Shown here piece by piece: positions 9,479 through 18,485 of a stretch of DNA of 64,000 bases. This DNA comes from Sulfurovum sp. (lineage in GTDB: Bacteria > Campylobacterota > Campylobacteria > Campylobacterales > Sulfurovaceae): positions 1,242 to 65,241 of the forward strand of contig NVUY01000014.1 in assembly GCA_002733215.1 (NCBI GenBank), read 5' to 3'. The stretch's first letter is position 1. Each line of letters starts with the position of its first letter. The notes beneath the pieces are model-generated. The model made no database searches, was not told where the DNA came from, and worked only from the letters and a program-made list of their open reading frames with translations. A program made the translations under genes and the position numbers.

Positions 9479-10573
9479 ATGAAAATCACAACTAAAACAG
9501 CACAGTTCAGCTCACCTTTATATCTTGAGAGTGGGCGTATTTTGGAACCGTATGAGATCACTTATGAGACATACGGTGAGCTGAATGAAGATAGATCCAA
9601 TGTTATTTTAGTTTGTCATGCACTCTCTGGTTCACACCATGCGGCTGGCATATATGAAGATGAGAGAAAAGCGGGTTGGTGGGACGGACTCATCGGTGAC
9701 GGTAAAGCCATCGATACAACGAAGTATTTTGTGATCTGTACCAATGTGCTGGGCTCCTGTTTTGGTACGACAGGTCCCATGAGTCCTAACTATCCTTCCG
9801 AAGATCCTTTCCGTTTAAAATTCCCTGTTGTGACCATTAAAGATATGATACGGGCGCAAATGCATCTTCTTTCACAGCTTGGCATCTACCATGTACGTGC
9901 CATCGTTGGTGGTTCTATGGGGGGAATGCAGGCATTGCAATTTGCTGTAGATTTCCCGAATTTTGCAGATGATATCATCTCTCTCGCGGCTACTTATGCG
10001 ACAAGACCCTGGACAATAGGCTTTAATAAAGTGGCCATAGAAGCGATACGAAGAGACCCGCGTTTCAAACACGGTTATTATGAAAAAGATGCCTTTGAAG
10101 AAGAAGGTTTGGACGGACTCGCCATTGGACGAATAGCCGGACATATCTCTTACCTTTCTCCAGATTCCATGGATGAAAAGTTTGGTCGCAACTATGTCAA
10201 TAATGATGGCTTGTTTGAACTTTTCGGACGCTATGAAGTGGAACGATACATGGAGTACAATACCAATAACTTCTCACGTATATTTGATCCACTTTCTTAT
10301 CTATATATAGTTAAATCGATCAATACTTTTAACCTAAGCCGTGGATATGACTCTTTATATGATGCCATTTCACGTATCAAAGCAAATGTACATATGATCT
10401 CTTTTTCATCTGATTATCTCTTTTTCCCTTCAGAGATGGAGCATATTGCTAAGATGATGAAACGAAATGGTCAGTCCTATACCTATCTGGAAGTGGAAAG
10501 TCATTACGGACATGATGCTTTTTTGGTTGAGTTAGATAAATTTGAAGCAAATATCAAGGATATATTAAAATGA
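9479..10573 (+). CDS. metX: Homoserine O-acetyltransferase
   Basis: Alpha/beta-hydrolase-fold enzyme that transfers acetyl from acetyl-CoA to homoserine, feeding MetY upstream. The 364 residues match MetX. The nucleophile is Ser146 in VGGSMGGMQAL; conserved blocks NVILVCHALSGSHHAAG, GWWDGLIGDGKAIDT and VLGSCFGTTGP are present. The acid is in FSSDYLFFPSE and the His in ESHYGHDAFLVE. Members of the family may use acetyl- or succinyl-CoA; pairing with MetY favours acetyl. A TAAAAT at 9441-9446 is a possible -10. The last bases overlap xseB by 4, so the next genes are probably co-transcribed. Confidence 0.95.
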   Translation: MKITTKTAQFSSPLYLESGRILEPYEITYETYGELNEDRSNVILVCHALSGSHHAAGIYEDERKAGWWDGLIGDGKAIDTTKYFVICTNVLGSCFGTTGPMSPNYPSEDPFRLKFPVVTIKDMIRAQMHLLSQLGIYHVRAIVGGSMGGMQALQFAVDFPNFADDIISLAATYATRPWTIGFNKVAIEAIRRDPRFKHGYYEKDAFEEEGLDGLAIGRIAGHISYLSPDSMDEKFGRNYVNNDGLFELFGRYEVERYMEYNTNNFSRIFDPLSYLYIVKSINTFNLSRGYDSLYDAISRIKANVHMISFSSDYLFFPSEMEHIAKMMKRNGQSYTYLEVESHYGHDAFLVELDKFEANIKDILK

Positions 10574-10779
10574 AAGAACAAAGTTTTGAGGAAAAGTTAG
10601 AGCGCTCAAAAGCATTACTGGAAAAATTGATGAACCCGGAAATCACACTTGAAGAGTCTGTGAATCTTTATGAGGAGGGTCTTAAAAATATTAAAGAGGC
10701 ACAAACACTTATAGAAGAGGCGAAAACCAAGATCACAGTCATAGAACAGGCCAATCAAAATATGGGGGATGATCGATAA
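10570..10779 (+). CDS. xseB: Exodeoxyribonuclease VII small subunit
   Basis: A 69-residue helical subunit of exonuclease VII, which degrades single-stranded DNA and works in repair and recombination. The sequence SFEEKLERSKALLEKLMNPE followed by TLEESVNLYEEGLKNIKEAQ is the family signature. The ATG overlaps the metX stop (ATGA), and the gene ends one base into the next ORF (TAATGG). The large subunit XseA is not encoded here. The assignment rests on the short conserved core and normal length. Confidence 0.9.
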   Translation: MKEQSFEEKLERSKALLEKLMNPEITLEESVNLYEEGLKNIKEAQTLIEEAKTKITVIEQANQNMGDDR

Positions 10780-11585
10780 TGGCACAGTTGGTTGTAGCGG
10801 CACTTCAGCTCCCAACGTTAGGTATGAATGCTACAAGATTAGAGTATTATCTCAAGCAGGCAAAGCAAAGAGATGCTGAAGTGATGCTCCTTGGAGAGTA
10901 TGTACTGAATCACTTTTTTAAAGAGTTTGCCACTATGGCACCCAATATGGTGAAAGAGCAGAGTCGTAAACATATAGAATTACTGAAGAGTCTTGCGAAG
11001 AGATATGACATTATTTTTATCACACCTATTATTTTGACAAAAAAAGACGGGTATCACAAGACAATTGCGAAGATCACAGCTAAGAGTGCAAGTTATTATG
11101 AGCAGCAAATTCTGCTTCCGTATGAACACTGGAATGAAAAGAAATTTTTTGCAAACCCTGTCAGTGCATTAAGATCCCCTATGACCTTTACACTAAAAGG
11201 GTTTAAGATCATGGTTATGGCGGGGTTTGAATTGCATTTTGATCCGTTTTGGGAGTATGTTACCCAGAAGAAGATAGACCTTGTACTGCTACCTACAGCT
11301 TCAACATTTGGTTCACATAACCGTTGGAGAGAGATCATTAAAACAAAAGCTTTTTTACATGGTTGTTATATACTCAGAGCAAACCGTTTGGGTGAATACA
11401 GTGATGATGAGGTCAAATGGAAGTTTTATGGTGACACAATGTTGGTATCGCCAGAGGGTGAAGTGGAGATGATGCTTGAGGATAAAGAGTCTATGCTCAT
11501 TGAAGTGATAGACAAAAAAGAAGTGTTGGAACACCGTAAAGCCTGGGGATTTGAGAAAGAATTGAAACTAAGAGAAGGTATGTAA
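10779..11585 (+). CDS. Nitrilase-fold protein, catalytic Lys and Cys apparently missing
   Basis: A 268-residue member of the carbon-nitrogen hydrolase superfamily, whose members hydrolyse amides or nitriles with a Glu-Lys-Cys triad. The fold is recognisable: LVVAALQLPTLGMN at the start, a Glu in VMLLGEYVLNHFF, DLVLLPTASTFGSHNRWREI and AFLHGCYILRANRLGEY, and DTMLVSPEGEV near the end. Where active enzymes have a KxHL lysine, this one reads YEQQILLPYEHW. Where they have ICYDxRFP with the nucleophilic Cys, it reads VMAGFELHFDPFW. It could be a pseudo-enzyme with a binding role. It sits between xseB and a ThiF-like gene with overlapping ends. Confidence 0.8.
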   Translation: MAQLVVAALQLPTLGMNATRLEYYLKQAKQRDAEVMLLGEYVLNHFFKEFATMAPNMVKEQSRKHIELLKSLAKRYDIIFITPIILTKKDGYHKTIAKITAKSASYYEQQILLPYEHWNEKKFFANPVSALRSPMTFTLKGFKIMVMAGFELHFDPFWEYVTQKKIDLVLLPTASTFGSHNRWREIIKTKAFLHGCYILRANRLGEYSDDEVKWKFYGDTMLVSPEGEVEMMLEDKESMLIEVIDKKEVLEHRKAWGFEKELKLREGM

Positions 11586-12259
11586 TGACAGCAGAAGAAT
11601 ACTTTAACAGACAAATACAGTTGTGGGGAGAAGCGACACAAAAATCACTTCAAAACAAAAAGATAGCCATTATCGGTTCCGGGGGTCTTGGTTCTACTCT
11701 GGCTCAGGCATTAGGTACCTCTGGGATCGGTGAGATACATATGGTAGATTTTGATACAGTATCTTTACATAATATTCACAGACAAATTGCGTTTACCCTT
11801 AAAGATGAAGGAAAAAATAAAGCTAAAGCGGTAGCAGCGCTTATAGAATCTAAAAATCCTTTTGTAAAAGCAGTGGCTTTCGATATGGATTTTGAAGCAT
11901 TTAAAGGTATGGGAAACAGATATGACCTACTCCTTGATGCTACAGATAATCTTCCCGTCAGAGGGGAGATAGACAAACATGCAAAAGAGACAAATACACC
12001 TTGGATCTATGCCTCTGTAGAAGAGTTTAACGGACAGGTATGTTTCTTTAATGAAGCAAATTTTCAAGTTTTTAATATCTCTGACCATAAACCCGGAGGC
12101 ATCACTGCACCTATTGTGATGCATATCGGTTCTTTGCAGGCTAATCTTGCATTGCGTTACCTTGCCGGACTTTCTGTGAAAAAAGATAAACTCTATTATC
12201 TGTACTTTGATGATGAAGGTGAATTGATCACACAAAAATTCGGCATGCCAAAAGTTTAG
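11585..12259 (+). CDS. ThiF/MoeB/HesA-family adenylyltransferase
   Basis: A 224-residue E1-like enzyme that adenylates the C-terminus of a small ubiquitin-like sulfur carrier (ThiS, MoaD or similar). The nucleotide site IIGSGGLGSTLAQALGTSGI, the acidic VDFDTVSLHNIHRQIAF (with the conserved NxxRQ) and LLDATDNLPVRGEID are clear. The tail FNGQVCFFN...GGITAPIVMHIGSLQA is typical. I see no paired CxxC zinc motifs as in MoeB, and there is no rhodanese domain. No sulfur-carrier gene is adjacent, so the substrate is unknown. It overlaps the stop of the nitrilase-like gene, suggesting co-translation. Confidence 0.9.
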   Translation: MTAEEYFNRQIQLWGEATQKSLQNKKIAIIGSGGLGSTLAQALGTSGIGEIHMVDFDTVSLHNIHRQIAFTLKDEGKNKAKAVAALIESKNPFVKAVAFDMDFEAFKGMGNRYDLLLDATDNLPVRGEIDKHAKETNTPWIYASVEEFNGQVCFFNEANFQVFNISDHKPGGITAPIVMHIGSLQANLALRYLAGLSVKKDKLYYLYFDDEGELITQKFGMPKV

Positions 12260-12327
12260 GGCAGCTCTAATAATAGGTGCCTTTTAGCCCAATCACGCTA
12301 CAATATTTTAAAAATTAGGAGATACAA

Positions 12328-12663
12328 ATGAAATTGAAAACACTACTTTTATCAGCGATGATCTTGCTTTTTGCAGGGTGTACACAAGAGACACAAAACT
12401 CACTTAGCCGCTCACTTCAAAACTGGACAGGAACAAATGGTGTACTTGATATCTATGCCGGAGATAAACTTGTACATAAGTTCATTCATATAGATAAAGT
12501 ATCCACTGCTTATGGAAGCAATGACGGTAAAATGAGACCTTACCGCTATGGATATGGTGTGGATGACATTAACTTTAATGGCAAAAAGGATGAAGGAGAG
12601 AAGAAAGTCTATTTTGAATTTTCTGATTATTCTACATCTTATATATTTTATGAAAGAAATTAA
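12328..12663 (+). CDS. Small lipoprotein of unknown function
   Basis: A 111-residue protein with a lipoprotein signal: MKLKTLLLSAMILLFAGC, with Cys18 as the acylation site. The mature part is polar and Gly/Tyr/Asp-rich (YRYGYGVDDINFNGKKDEGE), with aromatic residues near the C-terminus (DYSTSYIFYERN). The DINFNGKKDEGE segment resembles a single calcium-binding-type loop but is too short to call. ATG is preceded by AGGAG. A possible -10 (TACAAT) lies about 30 bases upstream. No family recognised. Confidence 0.75.
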   Translation: MKLKTLLLSAMILLFAGCTQETQNSLSRSLQNWTGTNGVLDIYAGDKLVHKFIHIDKVSTAYGSNDGKMRPYRYGYGVDDINFNGKKDEGEKKVYFEFSDYSTSYIFYERN

Positions 12664-12675
12664 GGAGAAAACGAA

Positions 12676-13068
12676 ATGAAATTTATATCGACAAAAGAAG
12701 CACCGGAAGCTATAGGATCCTATTCCCAGGCTATTGAAGCAAATGGTCTGATCTATACTTCAGGGCAGATAGCATTAATGGCTGATGGAACGATGGAAAT
12801 AAACGATGTTGCACATCAGACACATCAGGTGATGAAAAATCTTTTTTATGTACTTGAAGCTGCAGGTGCACATTTTAATGATGTGATCAAAACAACGATC
12901 TATTTATCAAATATGGATGACTTTGATGCAGTCAATAAAGTGTATGCACATTATTTTGGTGCACATAAGCCTGCAAGGTCTACTGTGGCGGTCAAAACGT
13001 TGCCAAAAAATGCATTGGTTGAAATAGATTGTATAGCACTTGTAAATTCTGATATTAGTTTTGGATAA
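12676..13068 (+). CDS. ridA: RidA/YjgF family reactive-intermediate deaminase
   Basis: A 130-residue RidA-family protein that hydrolyses reactive enamine/imine intermediates released by PLP enzymes. Motifs are APEAIGSYSQAIEANGLIYT, SGQIALMADGTMEIND, a KTTIYLSNMDDFDAVNKVYA block, and the conserved Arg in ARSTVAVKTLPKNALVEID (pyruvate-carboxylate contact) before the EID/CIAL end. The length is normal for the trimeric family. It lies 12 bases after the lipoprotein gene. Metabolic logic fits the nearby PLP enzyme MetY, but a link is only inference. Confidence 0.94.
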   Translation: MKFISTKEAPEAIGSYSQAIEANGLIYTSGQIALMADGTMEINDVAHQTHQVMKNLFYVLEAAGAHFNDVIKTTIYLSNMDDFDAVNKVYAHYFGAHKPARSTVAVKTLPKNALVEIDCIALVNSDISFG

Positions 13069-13105
13069 AGTCTAAAATTTAAAAAAAGATTAAAACAAGT
13101 TTGGG

Positions 13106-13111
13106 TATAAT
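13106..13111 (+). promoter_or_regulatory. Putative -10 box of the rplU-rpmA operon
   Basis: TATAAT in TTGGGTATAATCAC, 40 bases upstream of the rplU start. The G-rich bases just before it resemble extended -10 promoters. It begins the ribosomal-protein block. Confidence 0.6.
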
Positions 13112-13151
13112 CACAAACTTTTTAAAAAACAATAGAAACAAAGGGTTTGCA

Positions 13152-13457
13152 ATGTACGCAATCATTAAAGCAAGTGGTCAACAATTCAAGGTTCAAGAGG
13201 GTGATATCATCTGTTTTGACAACATGGGTCTTGAACCAAAAGCAGCAGTAGAATTCAAAGAAGTTCTAGCGCTGGACAACGGTGAATTAACTGTAGGAGC
13301 TCCTTTCGTAGAAGGAGCTGTAGTTAAAGGTGAAGTGATCAATGAAGGTAGAGATAAAAAAGTTATCATCTACAAGAAAAGAAGAAGAAAAGATTCAAAA
13401 CTCAAAAGAGGTTTCAGAAGAGACTTTACAAGAGTAAAAATCACTAAAATAGCGTAA
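13152..13457 (+). CDS. rplU: 50S ribosomal protein L21
   Basis: A 101-residue large-subunit protein that binds 23S rRNA. It begins [18 protein letters not shown] and contains the family C-terminal [20 protein letters not shown]. An upstream in-frame ATG at 13101 would add 17 non-conserved residues and lies before the promoter's -10, so 13152 is the start. rpmA follows after 40 bases in the usual rplU-rpmA-obgE order. Confidence 0.97.
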   Translation: MYAIIKASGQQFKVQEGDIICFDNMGLEPKAAVEFKEVLALDNGELTVGAPFVEGAVVKGEVINEGRDKKVIIYKKRRRKDSKLKRGFRRDFTRVKITKIA

Positions 13458-13497
13458 GCTAATTTTTCAGAAAAATTAATAATAAAAAGGAGATACC

Positions 13498-13752
13498 ATG
13501 GCACACAAGAAAGGTCAAGGATCCACTCAGAATAATCGTGATTCAGCTGGACGTCGTTTAGGCGTTAAAAAATTTGGTGGTGAAGCAGTTATCCCAGGCA
13601 ACATTATCATCAGACAAAGAGGAACAAAAGTTCACCCGGGTAATGGTGTTGGAATGGGTAAAGACCATACAATATTTGCACTTGTAGAAGGTGTAGTTAA
13701 ATTTGATAACAGAACTACCAGTCAGAAGAAAGTATCAGTAGTACCTGCATAA
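13498..13752 (+). CDS. rpmA: 50S ribosomal protein L27
   Basis: An 84-residue protein whose N-terminal tail reaches the peptidyl-transferase centre. It begins [20 protein letters not shown], already in the mature-like AHKK form with no N-terminal extension needing Prp cleavage, and contains [24 protein letters not shown] precedes the ATG. Ends before a bidirectional hairpin region. Confidence 0.98.
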   Translation: MAHKKGQGSTQNNRDSAGRRLGVKKFGGEAVIPGNIIIRQRGTKVHPGNGVGMGKDHTIFALVEGVVKFDNRTTSQKKVSVVPA

Positions 13753-13760
13753 TACATTTT

Positions 13761-13806
13761 AAGTCCGGATCATTTCGGACTTATTGATCTGATACTTTAT
13801 GTATCA
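13761..13806. terminator. Bidirectional terminator hairpins between rpmA and a convergent lipoprotein gene
   Basis: Two hairpins in tandem: AAGTCCG (13761-13767) with CGGACTT (13776-13782) followed by ATT, and TGATAC (13790-13795) with GTATCA (13801-13806) around TTTAT. The second overlaps the last bases of the convergent minus-strand gene. Confidence 0.6.
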
Positions 13807-14112
13807 AGACCATTCTTCCTCTTCCTCATCTACCACCAGTAAATGTTTACATCTGTTACGTCCTAAAAACCAACCATCCTCATAATCCTTATCGTAGTTA
13901 AAGCGAATATGTGATTTTTTATAGTCACCTTTGGCAGTGGTACAGCCGTCTCTAATACCGCGTTGGAAAGTTTCAGGAAAGTTTTTACCAAAATAGAGAC
14001 CACTGTAATAGTATCCGCCTTTACTCTCCGGTGCTTTGGAAGGTGTACATCCGGATAAAAAGATGAAGACACTGCTTAAAAGCAAGCCTGTGATCGTTTT
14101 CCTTATAAACAT
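13804..14112 (-). CDS. Lipoprotein of unknown function
   Basis: A 102-residue protein from ATG at 14112 (GGATC ribosome site 5 bases before). The signal MFIRKTITGLLLSSVFIFLSGC ends in a lipobox with Cys22. The mature part has GGYYYSGLYFGKNFPETFQ, then GIRDGCTTAKGDYKK, FLGRNRC and an acidic tail DEEEEEW. The pattern of a Gly-rich stretch, a Gx(R/D)GC segment and Cys pairs is seen in small envelope lipoproteins, but no family is recognised. It is the only minus-strand gene in this block and lies between rpmA and obgE. Confidence 0.75.
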   Translation of the reverse strand: MFIRKTITGLLLSSVFIFLSGCTPSKAPESKGGYYYSGLYFGKNFPETFQRGIRDGCTTAKGDYKKSHIRFNYDKDYEDGWFLGRNRCKHLLVVDEEEEEWS

Positions 14113-14227
14113 AGTTGATCCTTTTATATACAATGTAAAAATTATACCTAACTTAGATATAATTTCATAATTCATTCATACTATTATCATATGGATAATA
14201 GTTTTTCATAAAATAAAGGTTTAATAT

Positions 14228-15343
14228 ATGTTTGTAGACAGCGTAGAACTTACGATAAGTTCGGGTAAAGGTGGCGCAGGTTCCATCTCGTTTTGGACAG
14301 AGAAATTTGTCTCTGAAGGTGGTCCGGACGGTGGTGATGGAGGTCGTGGTGGGGCAGTCTTTTTTAAAGTAGATAACAATACAGATACGCTCTCACGGCT
14401 TCGTGGACTTAAGCACATTAAAGCAGAAAGCGGTCGTCCGGGAGAGGGACGTAAATGTTATGGTCGTAAAGGACAAGACATGACCATCACTGTACCTCCG
14501 GGTACTATCGTTGTCGATATGGAGACAGGCAAAGAGCTTATGGATCTTGTGACTGAAGGTGAAGTTATCTTATTTCTCGAAGGCGGGAAGGGCGGTTTAG
14601 GTAACACGCACTTTAAATCTTCAAGTAACCAAAAACCGACTTATGCACAGCCTGGCTTACCAGGAGTGACCGTACAGGTAAGACTTGAGATGAAACTTAT
14701 CGCTGATGTAGGACTTGTAGGGTATCCAAACGTAGGAAAGTCTACATTGATCGCTACACTTTCAAATGCAAGACCACAAGTGGCAAATTATGAATTTACG
14801 ACATTGACACCAAAACTGGGCGTGGTACTTATAGGTGAGTATGATTCTTTCATGATGGCAGATATCCCCGGTATCATCGAGGGTGCAAGTGACGGTAGAG
14901 GTTTGGGACATGAGTTTTTAAAACATATAGAAAGAACCAAAACACTTTTACTTCTGATTGACGCGGCAAACTATAGAGAGATGAAGTATCAGTATGAGAC
15001 ACTACTGATAGAACTACAGCGTTATTCTGAAACATTGGCAACAAGAAAACATGCCATAGCCATTACCAAGATAGATGCACTCTCCCCGGATGAAGTTAAT
15101 GCTTTGACCCAAACATTTTTGGATGACATTGGACTTGAAGCAAATGATACTCTGCATCAGTATAAAGCAGATAAAAACTATGTATCTTATGGATTTCAGA
15201 CAGATTTTGGTCTGGCATTGCCACAGGAAAAACCTTTGTTTGTGCTTCCTATCTCTTCTGTGGCACACTTAAATACTGAAGCCTTGCGTTATACGATCTT
15301 CTCTTTCGTTAAAAATGTTGAAGAAGAACAAGAAGAAAACTAG
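14228..15343 (+). CDS. obgE: Obg-family GTPase
   Basis: A 371-residue essential GTPase involved in 50S assembly and stress response. The N-terminal Obg domain (about 1-158) is Gly-rich: [20 protein letters not shown] and [19 protein letters not shown]. The G domain has G1 [12 protein letters not shown] (near residue 165), the DIPGI G3 motif ([12 protein letters not shown]) and TKID as G4 (AITKIDALS). There is no clear C-terminal OCT domain beyond the G domain. It follows rpmA as in most bacteria and is 11 bases from proB. Confidence 0.97.
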   Translation: MFVDSVELTISSGKGGAGSISFWTEKFVSEGGPDGGDGGRGGAVFFKVDNNTDTLSRLRGLKHIKAESGRPGEGRKCYGRKGQDMTITVPPGTIVVDMETGKELMDLVTEGEVILFLEGGKGGLGNTHFKSSSNQKPTYAQPGLPGVTVQVRLEMKLIADVGLVGYPNVGKSTLIATLSNARPQVANYEFTTLTPKLGVVLIGEYDSFMMADIPGIIEGASDGRGLGHEFLKHIERTKTLLLLIDAANYREMKYQYETLLIELQRYSETLATRKHAIAITKIDALSPDEVNALTQTFLDDIGLEANDTLHQYKADKNYVSYGFQTDFGLALPQEKPLFVLPISSVAHLNTEALRYTIFSFVKNVEEEQEEN

Positions 15344-15354
15344 GGAGTCATAGT

Positions 15355-16119
15355 ATGAAACGTATAGTTATAAAAGTTGGCTCTCATGTTTTAACAGAAG
15401 GTGGCAGTATTGCAAAAGAGCGTATGTTGGCACTTGTTGGGCTTATAGCTGAACTCAAAGCGCATAAAAATGAAGTCATACTGGTAAGTTCGGGTGCAGT
15501 TGCAGCAGGTTTTACACAATTGCCACTTGACAGAAGTTCTGTGGCCAATAAGCAAGCCTTGGCTGCTATAGGGCAACCACTTCTTCTTAAAATGTATCAG
15601 GAAAAGTTTGCGAGATTTGGACTACTTTGTTCACAAGTACTTTTCACTGCAGACGTTTTTGATGAGCCACATCATATTGGGCATGCAAAAGTAGCTGTTG
15701 ATACACTTTTAGAAAATAATGTTGTACCTATTATGAATGAAAATGATACTGTCAGTATTGAAGAACTTGTTTTTGGAGATAATGATAGGCTCTCTGCACA
15801 TGTGGCACATCATTTTGATGCGGAATTATTGGTCATCCTTTCAGATATCGATGCCTTTTATGATAAAGATCCAAATAAATATCATGATGCGAAACGCAGA
15901 GTTGTTGTGACAAGCATATTGCCTGAAGAGTTAAATGCGGAACATACTCCCAACGATGTGTTTGCAACCGGCGGTATTGTGACAAAACTGCAATCAGCTG
16001 ATTTTTTGATGAAGCATAACAGAGAGATGTTTTTGGCAAGCGGATTTGATTTATCTGATGTGAAGTCTTTTCTTATAGAAGAGGTGCATAAGGGCGGCAC
16101 ACTTTTTAAAGCAGTATAA
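15355..16119 (+). CDS. proB: Glutamate 5-kinase
   Basis: First enzyme of proline synthesis, phosphorylating glutamate at the gamma carboxylate. The 254 residues make up only the amino-acid-kinase domain; the C-terminal PUA domain of E. coli ProB is absent, as in many Campylobacterota. Motifs: [46 protein letters not shown] (substrate loop) and [16 protein letters not shown]. proA and proC lie 20 kb downstream, so the pathway is split but complete in this window. A GGAG ribosome site precedes the ATG. Confidence 0.96.
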   Translation: MKRIVIKVGSHVLTEGGSIAKERMLALVGLIAELKAHKNEVILVSSGAVAAGFTQLPLDRSSVANKQALAAIGQPLLLKMYQEKFARFGLLCSQVLFTADVFDEPHHIGHAKVAVDTLLENNVVPIMNENDTVSIEELVFGDNDRLSAHVAHHFDAELLVILSDIDAFYDKDPNKYHDAKRRVVVTSILPEELNAEHTPNDVFATGGIVTKLQSADFLMKHNREMFLASGFDLSDVKSFLIEEVHKGGTLFKAV

Positions 16120-16168
16120 ATAGTTACTTGTAGAAAAATATCATGTTTTATGATCTAAGAGGATGAAT

Positions 16169-17083
16169 ATGAAAACAAAAATAGTCTACATGGGAACACC
16201 CCATTATGCAAGAGAGATACTCAATACACTAATAGAAGCTGAAGATATGGAAGTTTCTTTGGTTTTAACACAACCGGATCGTCCAGTAGGGCGCAAGAAG
16301 GTTTTGACAGCTCCACCTGTAAAAGTATTGGCTAAGGAATATGATATCACTGTTTTGCAACCTAATCGTCTTAGTGATGAAGGGATGGAAGAGGCTATTA
16401 GAGGTACAAAACCTGATTTTATCGTTGTGGCAGCATTTGGACAGATATTACCTAAGAGTATTTTAGATATTGCACCATGCATAAACTTGCATGCATCACT
16501 TTTGCCACAGTATAGAGGTGCCTCTCCTGTTCAGCAATCTTTGCTTAATGGTGATGAAAAAACAGGGGTCACTTCCATGATGATGGAGGAGGGACTGGAT
16601 ACAGGTGATATACTTGAAAAGATAGAGTTTATCATACCTGATGAGATACGACTGCATGCGCTCATGCAACAGCTTACCGCTGATGCATGTATTTTAACGC
16701 TTAGTACGATTAGAGCTTATGAAAGTATCACTGCGGTAAAACAAGATGAAAGCCAGGCAACACTTTGTAAAAAGATAAAAAAGAGTGATGGTGAGATTGA
16801 TTTTGAAGATGCAAAGATGATTTATAATAAATATCGTGCATTTGAAGGTTGGCCGGGAGTATTTGCAGCCAATGGTACAAAGTTTGACGGACTCTCTATA
16901 GTTGATACACACTCTGAACATAAAGCCTTTGAAATACTCTCTTTTAGTCATGACAGTGTTGTAGTAGGGTGTCGAAAGGGAGCATTACAAATAGCTACGC
17001 TTCAGCCTGCCTCCAAAAAAGCCATGACAGCAAAAGCATACTGTGTAGGAAGGGGGCTGAAAGTTGGAGATCTTATCCTTTGA
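16169..17083 (+). CDS. fmt: Methionyl-tRNA formyltransferase
   Basis: Formylates initiator Met-tRNA with 10-formyl-THF. The N-terminal domain has VYMGTPHYAREILNTL, the catalytic Asn-His-Asp region (CINLHASLLPQYRGASPVQQ, with SLLPQYRGA diagnostic) and MMEEGLDTGDIL. The C-terminal OB-like domain has GWPGVFA. I chose ATG 16169 over 16163 because it leaves about 6 bases after AAGAGG and gives MKTKIVYMGT; product 304 residues. It overlaps birA by 20 bases. Order obgE-proB-fmt-birA-parA-parB-atp matches what I recall in Campylobacter. Confidence 0.96.
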   Translation: MKTKIVYMGTPHYAREILNTLIEAEDMEVSLVLTQPDRPVGRKKVLTAPPVKVLAKEYDITVLQPNRLSDEGMEEAIRGTKPDFIVVAAFGQILPKSILDIAPCINLHASLLPQYRGASPVQQSLLNGDEKTGVTSMMMEEGLDTGDILEKIEFIIPDEIRLHALMQQLTADACILTLSTIRAYESITAVKQDESQATLCKKIKKSDGEIDFEDAKMIYNKYRAFEGWPGVFAANGTKFDGLSIVDTHSEHKAFEILSFSHDSVVVGCRKGALQIATLQPASKKAMTAKAYCVGRGLKVGDLIL

Positions 17084-17699
17084 TACTCTTTCTTCTACAC
17101 AACAATATCTTCTCGAAGAGTTAAAGAACAAAAGAGTGCAGGCTCCTGTAGCAGTGATCGCAAGCCGGCAAGATTCCGGTGTGGGCAGTCGTGATAACAG
17201 CTGGTCGGGAGGGGAAGGAAATTTCTTTGCCTCTATAGCAGTAGATACAGGGATGCTTCCTGCTGATCTGTCACTCTCTTCCGCGTCTATCTATTTTTCA
17301 TTTATCATGAAGCAAACACTTTTGGAATTTGGTGAAAATATTTGGTTGAAATGGCCCAATGATTTCTATTTAAATGAGGATAAAGTGGGTGGGACTATTA
17401 CTCAAAAAATTCAAAATACTTTAGTGTGTGGAATTGGGATAAATTTAAAAAAATCTCAAAATGGCTATAGAGCCTTGTCCTGCGATATTTCACCTGAAAA
17501 CTTACTTAGAAATTATCTTGCGGCACTTGAAAAATTTCCAAAATGGAAGCAGGTTTTTAGTGAATATGAGATAGAATTTGAACTAAGTAGGAAGTTTTCA
17601 GTTCATATTGAAAGCTATCAAAAGAGCCTATCAGACGCTATATTGTGCGAGGATGGTTCTATTATTATAGAAGGCAAGAGGGTGTTTAGTTTACGATGA
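17064..17699 (+). CDS. birA: Biotin-[acetyl-CoA-carboxylase] ligase
   Basis: A 211-residue biotin protein ligase that attaches biotin to the carboxylase carrier protein. It lacks the N-terminal DNA-binding domain of E. coli BirA. The catalytic domain has VIASRQDSGVGSRDNSWSGG (equivalent to the GRGRxxRxW biotin/AMP loop), the LSLSSASIYFSFIM region and LKWPNDFYLNEDKVGG (KWPNDI motif). GIGINL is present. The start lies inside fmt and the end overlaps parA by 4 bases, so all three are translationally coupled. Confidence 0.92.
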   Translation: MEILSFDTLSSTQQYLLEELKNKRVQAPVAVIASRQDSGVGSRDNSWSGGEGNFFASIAVDTGMLPADLSLSSASIYFSFIMKQTLLEFGENIWLKWPNDFYLNEDKVGGTITQKIQNTLVCGIGINLKKSQNGYRALSCDISPENLLRNYLAALEKFPKWKQVFSEYEIEFELSRKFSVHIESYQKSLSDAILCEDGSIIIEGKRVFSLR

Positions 17700-18481
17700 G
17701 CGAAGTCATTAGCATAGCCAACCAAAAAGGTGGCGTAGGAAAAACAACAACAGCAGTAAATTTGGCAGCTTCTTTGGCTGATAAAGGTAAAAAAGTCCTT
17801 CTTCTGGACATTGATCCACAATCCAATGCAACCACAAGCTTAGGCTTCAGTCGAGGTGATTATGAATTTAATATCTATCATGTACTCATAGGCACTAAAA
17901 AACTTTCAGAAGTGGTGCTTAAAACTGATATTAAGAACCTTAAACTTGTCCCGTCAAATATTGGTTTGGTAGGTATAGAAAAAGAGTTTTACAACCCTAA
18001 AGCAAAAAATAGAGAGTTAGTTCTCAAATCAAAAATTAAAGAGATCTCTTCAAAATTTGATTATATTATCATTGATTCACCTCCTGCACTGGGTCCTATT
18101 ACGATCAATGCTTTGAGTGCATCTGATTCTGTGATCATCCCTATACAGTGTGAGTTTTTTGCACTCGAAGGTCTTGCACAGTTGCTAAATACAGTTAGCC
18201 TTTTGAAAAAAACGATCAATCCCAAGCTGAAAATAAAAGGTTTCTTACCTACGATGTACTCAGGTCAGAACAATCTTTCCAAGCAGGTATTGGCAGATCT
18301 GAGTCATCACTTTAAAGACAAACTTTTCCACATGAAAAAAGGTAAAGGGTGTATTGTTATACCTCGTAATGTAAAGATAGCAGAGAGTCCAAGTTTTGGT
18401 AAACCTGTGACACAGTATGCGATCAATTCTAAAGGTTCGATCGCCTATAGAGATCTTGCTACAGTGATAGTTAGAGGTTAA
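17696..18481 (+). CDS. parA: Chromosome partitioning ATPase ParA (Soj)
   Basis: A 261-residue Walker-type ATPase that moves ParB-parS complexes along the nucleoid. The deviant Walker A is in ISIANQKGGVGKTTTAVNLA (signature Lys and GKTT), Walker B region DYIIIDSPPALGPITINAL, and the C-terminal VAESPSFGKPV equivalent (KIAESPSFGKPVTQY). No N-terminal HTH, as in chromosomal Soj. parB begins 5 bases after. No parS (TGTTTCACGTGAAACA-like) site was noticed nearby. Confidence 0.97.
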   Translation: MSEVISIANQKGGVGKTTTAVNLAASLADKGKKVLLLDIDPQSNATTSLGFSRGDYEFNIYHVLIGTKKLSEVVLKTDIKNLKLVPSNIGLVGIEKEFYNPKAKNRELVLKSKIKEISSKFDYIIIDSPPALGPITINALSASDSVIIPIQCEFFALEGLAQLLNTVSLLKKTINPKLKIKGFLPTMYSGQNNLSKQVLADLSHHFKDKLFHMKKGKGCIVIPRNVKIAESPSFGKPVTQYAINSKGSIAYRDLATVIVRG

Positions 18482-18485
18482 AGTT

